NCBI GenBank assembly: GCA_034008185.1
Contig: CM067084.1
Span: forward strand, 66,416,599 to 66,480,598
Source: Gorsachius magnificus
Taxonomy: Eukaryota; Chordata; Aves; Pelecaniformes; Ardeidae
Length of the DNA stretch: 64,000 nucleotides
Direction of reading: 5' to 3'
Positions within the stretch are counted from its first letter, which is position 1, and each line of letters starts with the position of its first letter. Below, piece after piece: positions 1-13,500 of the stretch. The translations under genes and the position numbers were made by a program. The notes below the pieces were generated by a model. That model made no database searches. It was not told where the DNA came from and saw nothing but the letters and a program-made list of their open reading frames with translations.

Positions 1-509
1 GTGAGGACGAGCCAGAACAGAGGTATCACTAGTTTAAGGACACGCACGCCGTTGTGCATCCGTTACCTTGTGACTCATGCTCTGTGTGCTTTTGTGGCTT
101 GGGATTTTTCTCCCCAGTGGTTTTAGTAAAACTCATCACTGAGTTTTGTTTGATTTGATTTTTAAATTGCTGGATCATGTAATCACTAGTCTCTTATTCT
201 TTAAAACTCACGTCCAAATATTTAAAGACTACTAAAGTTACAATGTAAAGTACCCACTCTACATATATAATCCATTGGTAAGACAAAGAATTTTTAAAAA
301 GCTTAACACAGGTGACTGTACTTGGCAAATCTCCCGAGTCCTCTCACATCTAAACAAAGTGGCTCAAACTCAGCACTTAAGAGCTGTGAAGTTGCAAGAA
401 AGTTCCATCACCTGTAACTTTCTAATGTAATAAGTGTGAGTTTTAGTAGATCTTAAATTTATTTGGACACACTAATGAAGTTTGGAAATCCTAATTTTGT
501 GGGGTGTTT

Positions 510-525
510 CCCCCCCCCCCCCCCC
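510..525. repeat. poly-C run (C16)
   Basis: Sixteen consecutive C on the plus strand. Such runs are prone to length error in assembly. Confidence 0.95.
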
Positions 526-707
526 AACCCCGACCTGGAACTGAGGGGATTCATGAGAACATAGAAACTGTTTTGAGCTTGGAAAACTTATGTACCCTAG
601 TTTACCCACAAAACAATTTTTTTTTACAGCAAGCAGACTTTTTCTTACACACATGAGAGCTGAAGCATGCAGGAATGCTTGTTTTAAAGCTGGGCAGTCA
701 TCTACTA

Positions 708-770
708 ATGATGTTTGGACTTGATAATCTTAAAGATCTTTTCCAACCTAAACGATGCTATGATTCTAAT
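708..770 (+). mobile_element. CR1 LINE 3'-end fragment
   Basis: The stretch reads as the very 3' end of avian CR1 in sense orientation: GGACTTGATAATCTTAAAGA, then TTTTCCAACCTAAACGAT and a partial ATTCTA tail. Only about 60 bp is recognisable, so this is a heavily 5'-truncated copy. It lies in CD38 intron 4, antisense to the gene. Confidence 0.8.
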
Positions 771-1445
771 AGTCATATCAAGGGTGAAGTCTTGAGAGAC
801 ATGCAAAATCAAACTGATAGAGGAGAGCGGGCTTTTTTCTGGCAGTTTTTTCTGTAATGTACTGATTCAACAGAGCCAGGCTAACTGCATAACTCGGACT
901 AGCAGGGTCTGATTCATGTGTTGGGAGTTGGCATGTGCCTACGGGTGGGGACACCCTAGGAACCATGCCAGATACCGCTGTGGGAGGACATGCTTTTCAG
1001 GTTTGTGCCAGGAAGGTGCAAGGGGATTCTCAGCTGCTTGGAAAATTCCTGTGCCAGTTTGGGCGCTGGTCTCAACATTAATGTGCTACAATGTATTTTA
1101 TTTTAGCAGTTTCAGTCCTGTGGTTTAATTAATGTGGTGATTATTATTATTGTAAGCATTATTTGCAAAGCTCCAGCTGTCTGCTGAGTGGTGTTCTAGT
1201 CACTGGCATGCAGTCTCTGTCCATGAATAGGAATGCCCGAACTACAGTAATGTTAAATATTGTACATAAAATATGGGACCTCGGAAATACAAATTTCCAA
1301 TGCCATGATTTTTAGCACCTGAGGGTATGGCACTTTTACTATTACATGTTTTAAGTCCAAGCTGCAAACTCACATTTTTGGCAGTGTCAGGAACTTAGTG
1401 CCTTTCAGCATTCTTGGATTCAGGGATATTTATTCTAGATCTTAC

Positions 1446-1528
1446 CATCTTGGATGCCATTTTCCAGAATACAGAGCTAGGGTTGCTCTCACATTCACTT
1501 CGTTTTGGACAAGATTCATAGTTGATTC
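1446..1528 (-). CDS. CD38: CD38 coding exon 4 (83 nt)
   Basis: The acceptor is TTTCTTCTCAG and the donor ATG|GTAAGAT. The exon enters in phase 1 and leaves in phase 0. The translation begins G-INYESCP and ends [10 protein letters not shown]. Known family features present are the cysteines of ESC and SEC (human Cys173 and Cys180) and the catalytic Trp189 in VFW. Human Trp176 (PDWRKDC) is replaced: this exon reads PKRSEC. Its length equals that of BST1 exon 4 in this window, 83 nt. Confidence 0.92.
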
Positions 1529-4500
1529 CTGAGAAGAAATACATGTATAGAATAGCTAAGGTTAGAATGAAAATTGTTGCAATGTTTATATGGCTTCGAG
1601 GGCGGATTAACTATGGCAAAGAGATTTGCCCCCTACCAAAGCAAGAAGGCTGCATGGGTCTAAGAGCACAAGGAATTTGCATGTGTTCAAAGGCCTCACC
1701 GTTTGCTCACACAGCTGTCAGGGAGGCAGCTGCAGGCCCTGTATGCAAATGATTCTCCAAAAAGTGAGAAGGGAAAACATGTAGTCCTAAATGTGAGAAA
1801 CAGGTTGGCTATTGACAAGTACTGTCCGATTGCACTGAAAAATAAACTTTGCCCAACATTTTCAGTAATTCCAGCCCATTCAGAGGTTGCTAGCCTAAGG
1901 CACCAACCCAGGAGTCACACGGGCAGCAATAACCCCAGGGTACCTACATGCTGCCCCCGCCACTTTGACTGGTCTATGGCCAGGACCTTTTTGGATGGCA
2001 TTCTTGTTTAGCAATTTGTCCTAATAGAAGTCACAGAAAAGAAGCGAGTAATCTAGATAAAGAGGGCTAGATGTTTTAATAACAGCCAAAGCTGTCTTTT
2101 GTAAATTCACCTGGTAACTAAGCATTATTTTCAGTCTTCCATAACATGGGACAGAAATACAGTTAAGGTTCTAAAGCAAATTAGAAGAAAAGAATATGTG
2201 AAAAGGATTGTGTTTAGGTCTAGATATACAAGAGAAAAGAATAATCTGGAATTCTAATGTTCATATTCATTTTGCAAAAAATAGGACTTATTACCTGGGG
2301 CAGAGGGGTCTCCACACCATGAAACCCTGTCAGCCATATAACCCAACAAGGTGTCCTCCAAGGTAAGGAAATTTTGATTGGATTTTGTGTAACGATGAGC
2401 GAGGTCACTTGTCTTGCTCCAAAAGAGTGACTGTGAAATAAGGTACAATGTCTAATAAGTGATACTTATACTAGGGCTGGTCAGGAAGGTTTCCTGGAGA
2501 AAAACAAAATGTTTTCATGATAATGAAGGAGTTTTAGTTTTCATTGAAATGCTGCAAGTTCACCTTAGTGGGTCAGTTCTTATTTCTGCAGCCCACACCC
2601 CCATTTCCAAAATCTTTTTGGGTGGTTGTTTTTGTGGAAATAGACGCGTTCAGCCTGTAAAGCATTTTGAAAGAAAGGTTTTGACTAGTTCTCATGGGAT
2701 ATATACCTAATTTGTTGTGTGCTTTTGAACCGCACATGGAAGAGCAGCATTTTGGAAGCTGTCCCTCTGCCAGCACCACCGCATGCTCCTTCCAGAGAGC
2801 CGTGTGCTCAGGGAACAGGGACATCCTTGTCGCTTCACCACGATGGCCCTGCTACTGGGGTTTGAGGCAAGCCTTAACACGGGGGCGATTTCCAGTGACA
2901 GAGAATGCACAGGGTTGCTGGGGTGGAAAGGTGCTAACTGCAGGACTACTGTGGTAAGCGCAAGAGCCGAACATCGTCCTGGTCGGCTGGCAGACCCTCA
3001 TAGTCATTACGGACGAGATCCCGTCCCTCAGAGCACTGCCCAGACATGCCATCATCCCACAGCCATCCTACTGAAGCAGCCCACCATGCGTTGCACTGTT
3101 ACCTTGTTACAGGGAATAGGATGGCTCGCTAACTCCATTAAAGGCTGATAATCTTCTGATGTAGCATTACAGGGATTCTTGTAAATGAACGCATGTTTTA
3201 ATGATTCCCATATTTTTAGGCAATCCTTATCTCTGCCAAAAGATTAAAACATTGTTAATTAGTATTTATGAGAATTTATGGCTGTGAAAGGATCTCCTTC
3301 TGTTATGGTCAAACACCATGGATCAGATTTTAGAAGAGTTCTAACTATGCTCAGGCACCAAAATACATTAGCCATTACAAAAGCAGAGTATCTCCAGCAA
3401 ATTAAGTACAAACTGAGGAATAAGCAGTTCTAAAACATCTTTCTCTCTCTCCTGCATTTTAAATTACTGATTATTGCAATATCTGAATGTCCTTTATGTT
3501 TCTATCCCTTAAAGAGAGCAGAGCTGATATTGCATAACCAGAAGATCAAATTTCTTGATTATTCTTATGAAATCATGAGAAGCAAATGTGGCAGACTATA
3601 GCTTGCACATTTTAGAAGTGTGGTGGAAGGATACTGCCTCCCCAGGTACAGTGAGCCAAAAATACGCCCATGTGTCTCCCTGCAGAGTGTTCGACCCTGC
3701 AGAAATAACATCTATAATTTTATTTAAAACAAAAGCAGGGCTCTGGCTGTTTTGGACCTGATATTATTTTTATTTAAGCACTGATTTGCAGCTATTGACT
3801 TTGCTGGAGCCACAGCTGACTAGCACGCATATAACCAAGACCCAGATCAGGTGCTTGGTCTCCAGTGGGTTTTTTCAGTCTCCTTCTGATGCCCCACCAC
3901 ATTACAGGTTCTGGCCATTTTGCTCTCACTGGCATGAGTCAGAGGAATTCCAATAAATTTATTGGGGGGAACTGCTTCATGCCACGACACAGCCCTACCA
4001 CCTCAGCCTACGCTTGTTTCTTGAGATGTGACTTCCTCAGCCTAGGAATTAAAGCGCCTCTCTGCTGGAAGGAGCAGGGCTCCTTTTGCACTACCAAGAG
4101 GAAAGCTGCTGCACCCTGTGGGCAAGCAGTCGAACCTCTGTACTGAAGTGCTGCCACGCTCCCTTCCTGAGGCTGCAGCACGCGGTAACGCTGGGGACAT
4201 TTGCTTTCCTGTACTTGAGGTGATGAATGAAAACTTCGCATTAAGTTAATTCATAATTACTGTCTGTCTAGTGTGTGTTTCCACGGCTGTCCCCCATGGG
4301 TGCATTTCCCACCCTCTTCACGGTCCCATAGTTTCAGGCCCAGGCAGAAGCCTGCCCCTCATTACAGCAGTGACAGTAATGCGGTGATTCTGCGTTCTTC
4401 TATTCCCTATTTTTATGTAAATTTAACACCCTGTCTGCGTTATCCTGCTGTCTGCATGTCTGAATGGAGCTACTCTGTCTTTGACTCATCTGCTCTTTCT

Positions 4501-7500
4501 TCACTGTTTGCAATCATCTCCCCATGTGTTCCCACTGAAAGATGTTTGAAGAATGGACTTTGTCTTGTGTGAAGAAACTAATGCCTTCAAAGCACTATAA
4601 AAATAGCACTGATCAATTAGTATGTGACAGACGTTACCAGTTGGTACTCGGGTAACATGTAGGATGTGGAATTTGATTCATCTTAAAATAGTCCTAAAGG
4701 GACTAAGAAAAAACACAGTAATTCATTGAAGATTTCCGAACACTTTCAAGTTAATCTTCCCTACTAGTTGTGTGATCTCATTCCTACTACTGAACTTTGA
4801 ACCTGACCACAATTTCTACTGAGTGCCCACCATTTGAGCACTAGAGGGGCAAACTGCAATGCAGAGAGCTGAGCTGCTTGCATGGCACAGGCCATGTCTG
4901 AACTGTGGGACCCAGACCCAGGGCTCAGCTCCTGGTCTTTTCCCTGCGGTCTGGCCATGAACTCTCCTCCTTCCCTTCCAAAGCCTTACGGAAAATAAGC
5001 ACCACACGCAGAGGCGTCCAGACTCTCTGTGTCCAGAAGAAAGTGACAGCACCTGACAGCACTAGGTAGCAGAAGGAATGCCTCTATAGAATTGTTTAGG
5101 TTGGAAAAGACCTTTAAGATTATCAAGTCCAACCATTAACCTAGCACTGCGATCCCACCACTAAACCATGTCCCTAAGCACCTCGTCTGCCCGTCTTTTA
5201 AATACCTCCAGGGATGGGGACTTGACCACTTCCCTGGGCAGCCCATTCCAGAGCCTGACAACCCTTTTGGTGAAAAGATTTTTCCTAATGTCTAACCTAA
5301 ACCTGCCCTGGTGCAACTTGAGGCCACTTCCCCTCATCCTATCGCCCGTTAGCAGGGAGAAGAGACCAACTCCCACCTCACTACCCCCTCCTGTCAGGCA
5401 GCTGTAGAGGGCAATAAGGTCTCCCCTCAGCCTCCTTTTTTCTAGGCTGCACACCCCCAGTTCCCTCAGCTGCTCCTCATCAGACTTGTGCTCCAGACCC
5501 CTCTCCAGCTTTGTTGCCCTTCTCTGGACATGTTCCAGCAACGCAACTATCAGACACCCTACAGGGGCTTGGGCCAGTATCATACCAGGAAGGACCAGGC
5601 AATCCACGGCAAGCTGTCCCTGGCCTTCCTTCCCTTCTGCCTGTACTTATGCAGGAACAAATCTAATTCAGCATTACATATGAGGCCATACCACCAAGGT
5701 GGTTACTACAGCAGCTTTCCATGCCCCAGCTTCTTCCAGTCCTCATCTCCCACTCTTGCGGCAGCCAAGTGCCTAACGCTGCAGAGCTCTGTCTGTGGGA
5801 CCTCTGCAGCTTGACCTTGCTGATTTGAAACGAGCTTGGGTATTGCCAGGGTACAGTCCTGTCTGAAATGCAGGCAGAGCCAGGGGCAGGGACAAGGTAG
5901 GTCAGCCTGGAGGGTCTATGACCATATGGCCAAGTGGGGCAGTTTGGCCAAATTTCATTTCTTACCATACCAGTCTGTTACAGCGGCAGCCCCAGCTGTG
6001 TTAGGGACCACATCTCTTGTTTACATGAACCAAACTTACCTCCCGGTAAGTAAAGACTAATAACAATGACGATTTTTCACTGGGCTATTGTCTTTTTTCC
6101 AGGAGCCTAAATGCACTTTCAGTTACAGTCACTGTAGAAACAAGAAACCAAACTGCAGCTGCTCTAGGGAGCACAGTCATTGCTTTGCTGTTGCACTGTC
6201 AGGGAGTATTCATATGTTTTACTTAGCAGAATTTAACTTGGGTGTATTCAATTTTCTCCTGGAAGAGCCTGTCTCTGGCTGCAAACTCTGTAAGTAGCCC
6301 ACAGAGACCATCATCCCAGCTTTGGTACTTCATTTAGGGCTTGGGAAATTGTAAATACCTCTCCCTGCCACGTAGGATTACAACATGCCCACACTGCATC
6401 AGCCAAAAGAGAGGGCTCCTGCTGATTAAGGGGTGACATTACGGAACAGGCAGCTGCCCCCTTTGCTTTGCACAGTCAACGGTATCGTAATGAGAATTTG
6501 TAGGGCTTGGCTGGAAGTACCAGTACATCTCACAGACATTTATGGAGCTCACACTTTCTAATCTGTCAAATGATTTGTCCTCCTGGCAGGAATATTTTTT
6601 TTTTTAAAGCTACTCCTGAAATCTGTTACATATAACAGTGTTAACAGCCACAGGTGACAGCTGGTTACCTGGCCATTTATCCTTTCATACTGCAGTTTTT
6701 AAGCTTGGTCTCAGAAGACGAAATATTTTTCAAGGACTCATATCTTCAAAGCAGAGAGGTAAGTGATAGGCATGGTACAAAGCACTTCTGCTGCTGGACT
6801 CAAGTCACAGCCGTGAGAAGCACGAAGCAACAACCATCCAGGAGATTCACGATCCTGTCGAGACAGCTTGCTGAGTCACAGATTCGAAGCATCGGTTTTC
6901 TAGCATTTCAAGACACGAAGCTCAGCTTGATGATGTGCATGGATGTCACCCACATCTGAGAGAAGAGTCTTGACCCACAGTCCTGGCAGAGCTGAGCAAA
7001 ACTGTGTTTAATGCCACAGAAGTGGTAAGGCTTAGCCTTCTAATGGGGGAAGCTCTGGTAATCAGTGTGGTACTTTTAGTTGTACCACACAGAATGATAA
7101 AGCATGAAGACTGGCTTTTATAGAAACTCGGCAATTGCAATGTCAGCATTGGTTTAGAAACCAAAATACAGATCTTGATGTAAAAAATTACATAAAAAAG
7201 CTAAACAATATTTCATTTTTGCTCTCCTCACCTATCAACATGTATATGTTTACAACTGAATAAAATAATTCCTTGATTTGCCATCGGAAAGCTATTTCTC
7301 TGATATGAAATACAGGTTTTGCCTCATATCTCAGAGAGATCACCAGTCACACAGAACTGTGATTTTGGTTGATATGTGAAAAAATAAGTAGCGAGAAGAC
7401 TTTAGGACTTGTTAATCCCAGCCTCAGGAAGATATGCCACTCTTCCCAGCCTCACTGTTGAGGCAGACACTATTAATAAAGTTTCACCTGTCCCTTTTTC

Positions 7501-10500
7501 CAGCAGAGCAAGAAAATATTTGTCTGGTGCGTTTAACTCACACTGAGCAGCAGTAAGGGCAGAGACCTGCTGTAGCTCTGGGTCTCCTGAAAACAATATG
7601 AGAAGTTTGCTGGCACTTGGTATGCTAAAAATTCCAGCAAGAACAGTCTCAGGTTGAAACAAGCACATCAGCCTTGCCAAAAAATGCCTGAGAAACAAAC
7701 TGTCCTCTTAAGGCTGCTCCCAACTTCTCATTGGGAAGTTCTCAGTCGCAGAACGGGCTCATTTTGTTTTCTTTCTTGGTTTACAAAAGAAAGGAAGGGT
7801 ACAAAGGAGATCACCAGTCTACCAGTTAATTAAATTTAACTAATTCAGATAGAAGAGTCCATGGTGAATACACTTATGTACCACGCTGCTGCAGGGCTCA
7901 GGTGCTCTCCTCTGATTTTCCTTTGTATGTTTTGGGTTGCACATTCTGCATCGTGTCTGCAAATATTGTACCTTTATGCATCATGGATTTCTTCCTTTGG
8001 GGCTAGCTTTGTTTATCCTGAAATATTTAAGGCCTTTTATTCTACTATAGAATCTGAAATATTTAATCCAATTTCAGTGACATGTAAAATAAATATACTC
8101 TAATTTTTCAAACTTTTTTTATAAATAGAGTTTGAGAAATGCTGGTAAATGTGAAATAATAACTAACAGAACGAACACTGAAACCTGCTGTAAACTCAAG
8201 AACTGAACCTGCAACCCTTTTTCTGGAAAGCGAGGATTGCAGAACTTCCCTTATGACCTTCTGGAGACAGAGACTACACCCTGCACTCAGTAGAGCATCG
8301 AATAAGGGCTGGGATACAAATAACCATTAAAACTGCATTTCATTATTAAATCCAAACATTATATATATACTGCAAAGCACACCCTGCATTTGTCCCTACA
8401 TTTGGGCAGAAGTTGCATTTTCCAATGAAGATGAGTATTTCGATCCATTTACCTTTTATATGAATATCACATCAATCTATCAAACGGAAGCTGGGGCCAA
8501 GAATATTTCCATTAGCAGTCATCCTAGCAGCCAAACTATAATGTGCGTATCAGAAAAATGGACAGCTTCTGCATCACGACCTCTTGCGTATCAGTACACT
8601 GGTCTGGCTAACCTTGAAAGAGCATCCTCTCATTTAAAGGAATGGGATGGCATTGGGCTACCTGGGAAATCACTATTAATATGGATTATCTTTTTCTTTA
8701 CTTTGTAATTTTTTTTTTTCTTTAACTGGACATGATGGAGCAAATTCATCCCCGATTGAAATTGATTTAATTGGTGCAATATCAAGGATAAGTTTTATCC
8801 CTGCCAATTTCAGTTACACCATGAACAGTGTCTTGCTTTCAGTTCAGCACTGTACTGACACTGGATGCTAAAAACCTCTTAAGGGCAGTGATTCCTTGGG
8901 CTGCGTTGCCTCTATTTTTTTACTCAAAAATTTGAGAGATGCTTTGAGTATGGGACCCATTTTAAATTTACAAGTGAAAAATGACTTCCAGGCTTTGCTC
9001 TGGAGAACTCAATCAACTCTGCCCATATTGCTCAAATCACTCTACCAGGCAGAGACGCTTCCCTGGTGAGACATGGTCTCCCCTGCAATCAACAGCAGCT
9101 TTTCCAAGGTCCTGAGTTTTCTTTCTAAAACATGACACTGAGATTTCTGTTGTGGCTCTGTGGCGAGGCTCTCAAGTTAGAGCTGGAAACAGCCCCCCGA
9201 GGCCTTCGTGTAGCTGGCCTTTGCAGGGATCAAACCTCCCCAGCAGCTGCAATTTGTGTAGGAAAATCCTTCTCATTTGCACCTAAGCACTCTGAAATCT
9301 GGCTCTTTAAAAAGTCAGTGAGAAGTCTGTGGTTACAACAAAGCTCCTTAAAGGCGTAAGACCAATTCACACTCTGCTGGGAGTCTAAAGCATCGTCTTC
9401 ACCTGTAAAAGCCCAGATGTTTCAGAAGGAGAATGCGTATCAAAGGATCTAAATGGTGCAGCAATATTTCTGCATCTGACAGACCCATCTTTGCCTGTGT
9501 GTCAGTTTATCTGCCACTTTTAGGTAAACTGTGATGGCTGTAGACAGCGGTGCAATTTATACATCAATATTCAATTTAGTTCTTCATGTGAGCTTATGAG
9601 TAGCTATGTTTTCCTGTTGCCAAAAATAATGCACTGACAATAACCTTTATGCCTGTGTTGAGAGGAAGCCCTCTGCAACCCAGGACCCTTTTGCTACCTT
9701 TTTTGCCCTAAATATTTTTGGTTTTTCTTCTGCTGTCCCTTCCCTTCTTCTTCCAGCCTTGCCATGTCTCACCGCTGCTTGCAAATAGCTTTTTTGGAGC
9801 CGCTGCCAAGCCCAGCCCCAGCAGCGGGTGCTCTGCAGTCAACTTGAGCAGCGGGTGCGAGGAGGAGCTGAACGCAAGGAGACACTGCCATCGCGTGGGA
9901 GAAGGGACTTCTCAGGAGGTCAGCCCCAAGGGTGTGCGGTTCTTCACGACGGGTGATGGCCCGACCCACCTCCAGACCACCGAGTCAGAAAACAGGTACA
10001 TGCACATCACCTAAGAGCTTTGTTCTTATTATCCCAGCAGTGAAACCCTCCCATCGGGTATCTTCATGCTTAAAATCAAACAAATGTGAATTCAGAGAGG
10101 TCAGCCAATATGCTGTCATTGCTGAGGTTCTGAGAAGGCTACTGCCTGCTGCTTTCAGCATTAGCGTAATAGAGAGGGGAAAAATTACTAAGGGAAAGGA
10201 TGAAGGAAAAAAATCATGGAAGAGATGTCAATCTCAATGTCTTCAGTGAGCACCAGCCTCTCACTACCCACTTAGTTTAATTATTGCAAAGTGTCTGCCA
10301 CCGTAACAGTTATGGTAACCGACTTTTTTTCAATATGAAAATGACATACTTGGGGGTTTTGGCAGCTTGATTTTCTAAGTATCCCTCTCTGTTAATTAAA
10401 CAGTTCAGAAGCCAGTAAAGAAAGCATCGGAGGAACTGACTGGGGCTAGCAACAGAGATCCAAAACTTTGCCTCAGAGAAAGAGAACTTATGTGAAGGTT

Positions 10501-13500
10501 GCCTGGAGGCAGAGCAATTAAAATTCCCCATGGCAGAGGTGGGGAGTCTGGAGGTCTGGAAAAAGAAGTATGAGGTGAGATCTCCGCTGGGAGCACCTCA
10601 GGGATGTGTACATTCCTGTATGAGGAATGACCTGGAACAAATGATAGCTCCTCGTCACAGCGGTCCTTCACCTTTGGCAGGAATGAGGAGGTTTTAAGGG
10701 CAATGTCTTTAGTTTATAGCTCCTGGAGTATTTTATGTGAATCGGTGCTCCAGGACAAGGCTAAGCCTTATCCACCCTTCCGGGAAGGTTGAGCCAAGAG
10801 GTGGCAGCTATAAACCAGTGAAGAGTTCATCTACATAAGCAGATTTTTTTGCTGGCTGGATTTCAGCTTTCCTGGGTGAAAAAACAAGCTGCTTAAGCAG
10901 ATGGTGTTTTCAGCAATGCTCCGTAAGCGGGACACAGCCTCTAGAAGGGCAGGAGTCTCACCTGGACTGCATTTTGACAGAGGGTCATAGTCGCTCTACA
11001 GTTTAAGCTTCCACACGAGGGCCATGTCATCAGCATATAGATACACAGAGGGAACAAATTTAAGCTGGCATCTTCCCTCTTGATTAGAAAGTGTGTTCTT
11101 TTAATATTAGACTTGGAAAAATGCTTCTGTAAGAATGATCTAAATAGAAGCATGTTATAGCAAGGAAACACTCAACAGCTTAATTCAGCTGCAGATTTTT
11201 TTTTTTCCCCATAACATGAATTTGCAGTACATTGGGGTTTTTTATAGAACTAAAACTGCTGGGATGTGGCATAAATGCAGTAAGTCAGGAGAAGTCTGCT
11301 TCAAGGGTGGCATGTGTCAGCAGGACAAGGGCAAGGGAACAGATCAGAGATTTAGTACGACTGTGAGTGAGCTCCTTGCTAACACCTTATTTTGGTGTCA
11401 TCTCCTGGGAAGACAGACTGCATCTTTAGCGTCTGTTTTTACCCTTGGATGCTTGAGGGAGATTTTCATTTGACCCTAGAGGGAAAAAGGATCTATTCCT
11501 CCTATCCCTATGGACAACCAAAGTTTTATTTCCCCATGGTGCTCTGAGGTGTTAAACAGGTCTCAAATTTTAACCATGCCTTAGCAATGACAGCTGAACG
11601 GTATCACCTCTGAGCACAGCTGTTTTCACTGACATCTCTACAGATGTTACAGGAGAACTGAAGCAGGGAGAGGTGGGAGGGAACAGGATTGCCCCTTTCA
11701 GCAATAACAAGCTCTTAGATTGGCTTATCCAAGCATTTAATAATTTCAATCCTAGGGTGGTGCTGTAATTTAGACAGCTGCCAGCCATTGCTCTGTATAG
11801 CCAATTCTACAAAACCAATAAACAAGAGAGAAGGCAAAGAACAGGCAGCTAACTGACTGTGCGTGACTAAGTAGCTGCAAAAAGTTGCAGCAGAAAACTA
11901 AGTTGAACAGTATTTCATCAACAAATACTTCTGATTAATGCACAGAAGGCCAGCACAGACAGAATAATATTCTCTCTGGTATCTGGGATTAAAACCAAAG
12001 GAGACTTTCACTGCAAGGAGATTTTAATATATGATGGTTGGGTAATCGTGATGCAGTATGTGTAGGATAACCCAAAAGTAAAAAATTATTTGAAATCCTA
12101 CACGATCCTGCAGGAAGAACCATTAAATATCCAACCACTGTTAAATAAATGTAAGAAGCTTGAGTATGTGAGAAATATATAGTCATTCAATAAGAATTTT
12201 TATATGATTATAACTCAACATAGACAACAGACAGATGAGCTGACATGTGGCTGCCAAAGCAAGAGATAAATTCAGATCTCAACAGCATTTCTGTACCTCA
12301 GAAGTACATCAATGTTGGCCATGAAGAAAAGACAATGCACCTTTTGGCAATGCCCCCTTAAATTTGCAAGACACTCTTAGGCTTTGGGTTGCTGTTGTCA
12401 GTGGAGTTGTAGCCTGGGAGGCTTAAATTGTCTGCGCAGATCTGAGTATGAGCTTTGCACAGAATTGGATGGCCTTGCACAGTCTAGCATTGATGTTTAT
12501 ACTCCAGAAGAGCAGAAATAAATATGCCAGTGATTAATTATCTTAAGAACAAATAAATGATAGCTACCCACTGCCATATGAACTTGCCTCTTGCTAAAGA
12601 GAAAATTAATTCTTTCTAATGAACTGCCTCTAGAAAGAGATGACAATAAAACCCAAATGGAGCCCTATCTTACAGCCTCGAATAGTTATGGAAAGTAGCC
12701 TCAAACAGCATGAGGACTCATTTGAAGGGCCAACTATAGGACTATTATAGACTATTATAGGTTACCTCTAAATCCTAAAGTGCTAATAACTGTCCATTTG
12801 TGCCTACTAACTTTTATATTCCAGCTCCCCATTAAAGCTCAGCACAGCCTGTTTCAATGGAAGTGTACCTTTAAGTAAGAACTCAAACAATTAACATTTA
12901 TAATGATAATACCTTAGTTACCAAGAAATTACAAGAACAGTCAAAGTCACTCATACGCAAGTTAGGGGAAAACAATTGTAAAAGAAGACCTTATTATAAA
13001 TATTGAAGGATGGAAGAAATGAAAAACAGAGCTATGCAAGTTTCATATAACAAAGGCTAACACAGAAAAGGTATTAAAGTCAACACATTGGCAGATGTAG
13101 TAGGGAGGGGGCTATTAAGAACGTGCACTGAAGCGTTGTAACAAATGTTCTGACTTGGGCATTTTAATAAGCAGTGTGTTATTATGATGATACAGCGCTC
13201 GTCTTAACACTGAGAGACAAACCAAAAGTAGCAACAGATACCAACACCATTGCCACTACAGATGAGCCAAAATGTTTCTGCATCACTGTTTGTCCTAATT
13301 ACCCAGTGGAGCTTTTGCAAGTCGAGAAGCATTTTCTAAGAAACAGAGGGATAGGAAGGCACTTCTGGAGATCATCTAGTCCAACCCCTGGCTCAGAGAA
13401 GTTTGCTCAGGGCCATGTCCAGTGTGGTTTTGAGTATCTCCAGGGAAGGAGCTTCCACAAACTCTCCAGGCAACCTGTTCCACCCTTTGATCACCCTCAC

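Larger units (their letters stand above)
1..1445 (-). other. CD38: CD38 intron 4 (partial, runs off left edge)
   Basis: This lies downstream of the exon 4 donor (GTAAGAT on the minus strand at 1445). I looked on the minus strand for exon 5, which in this family encodes a V-hx-ML-NGS type segment, and did not find it, so exons 5-8 are taken to lie outside the window. The stretch is AT-rich and holds one short CR1 3' fragment and a cytosine run. I see nothing else in it. Confidence 0.7.

Noticed and set aside
9718..10014. 98-codon plus-strand frame starting with a signal-like hydrophobic stretch
   Set aside because: No conserved domain or splice support; sits in CD38 intron 1 with no other gene signal.
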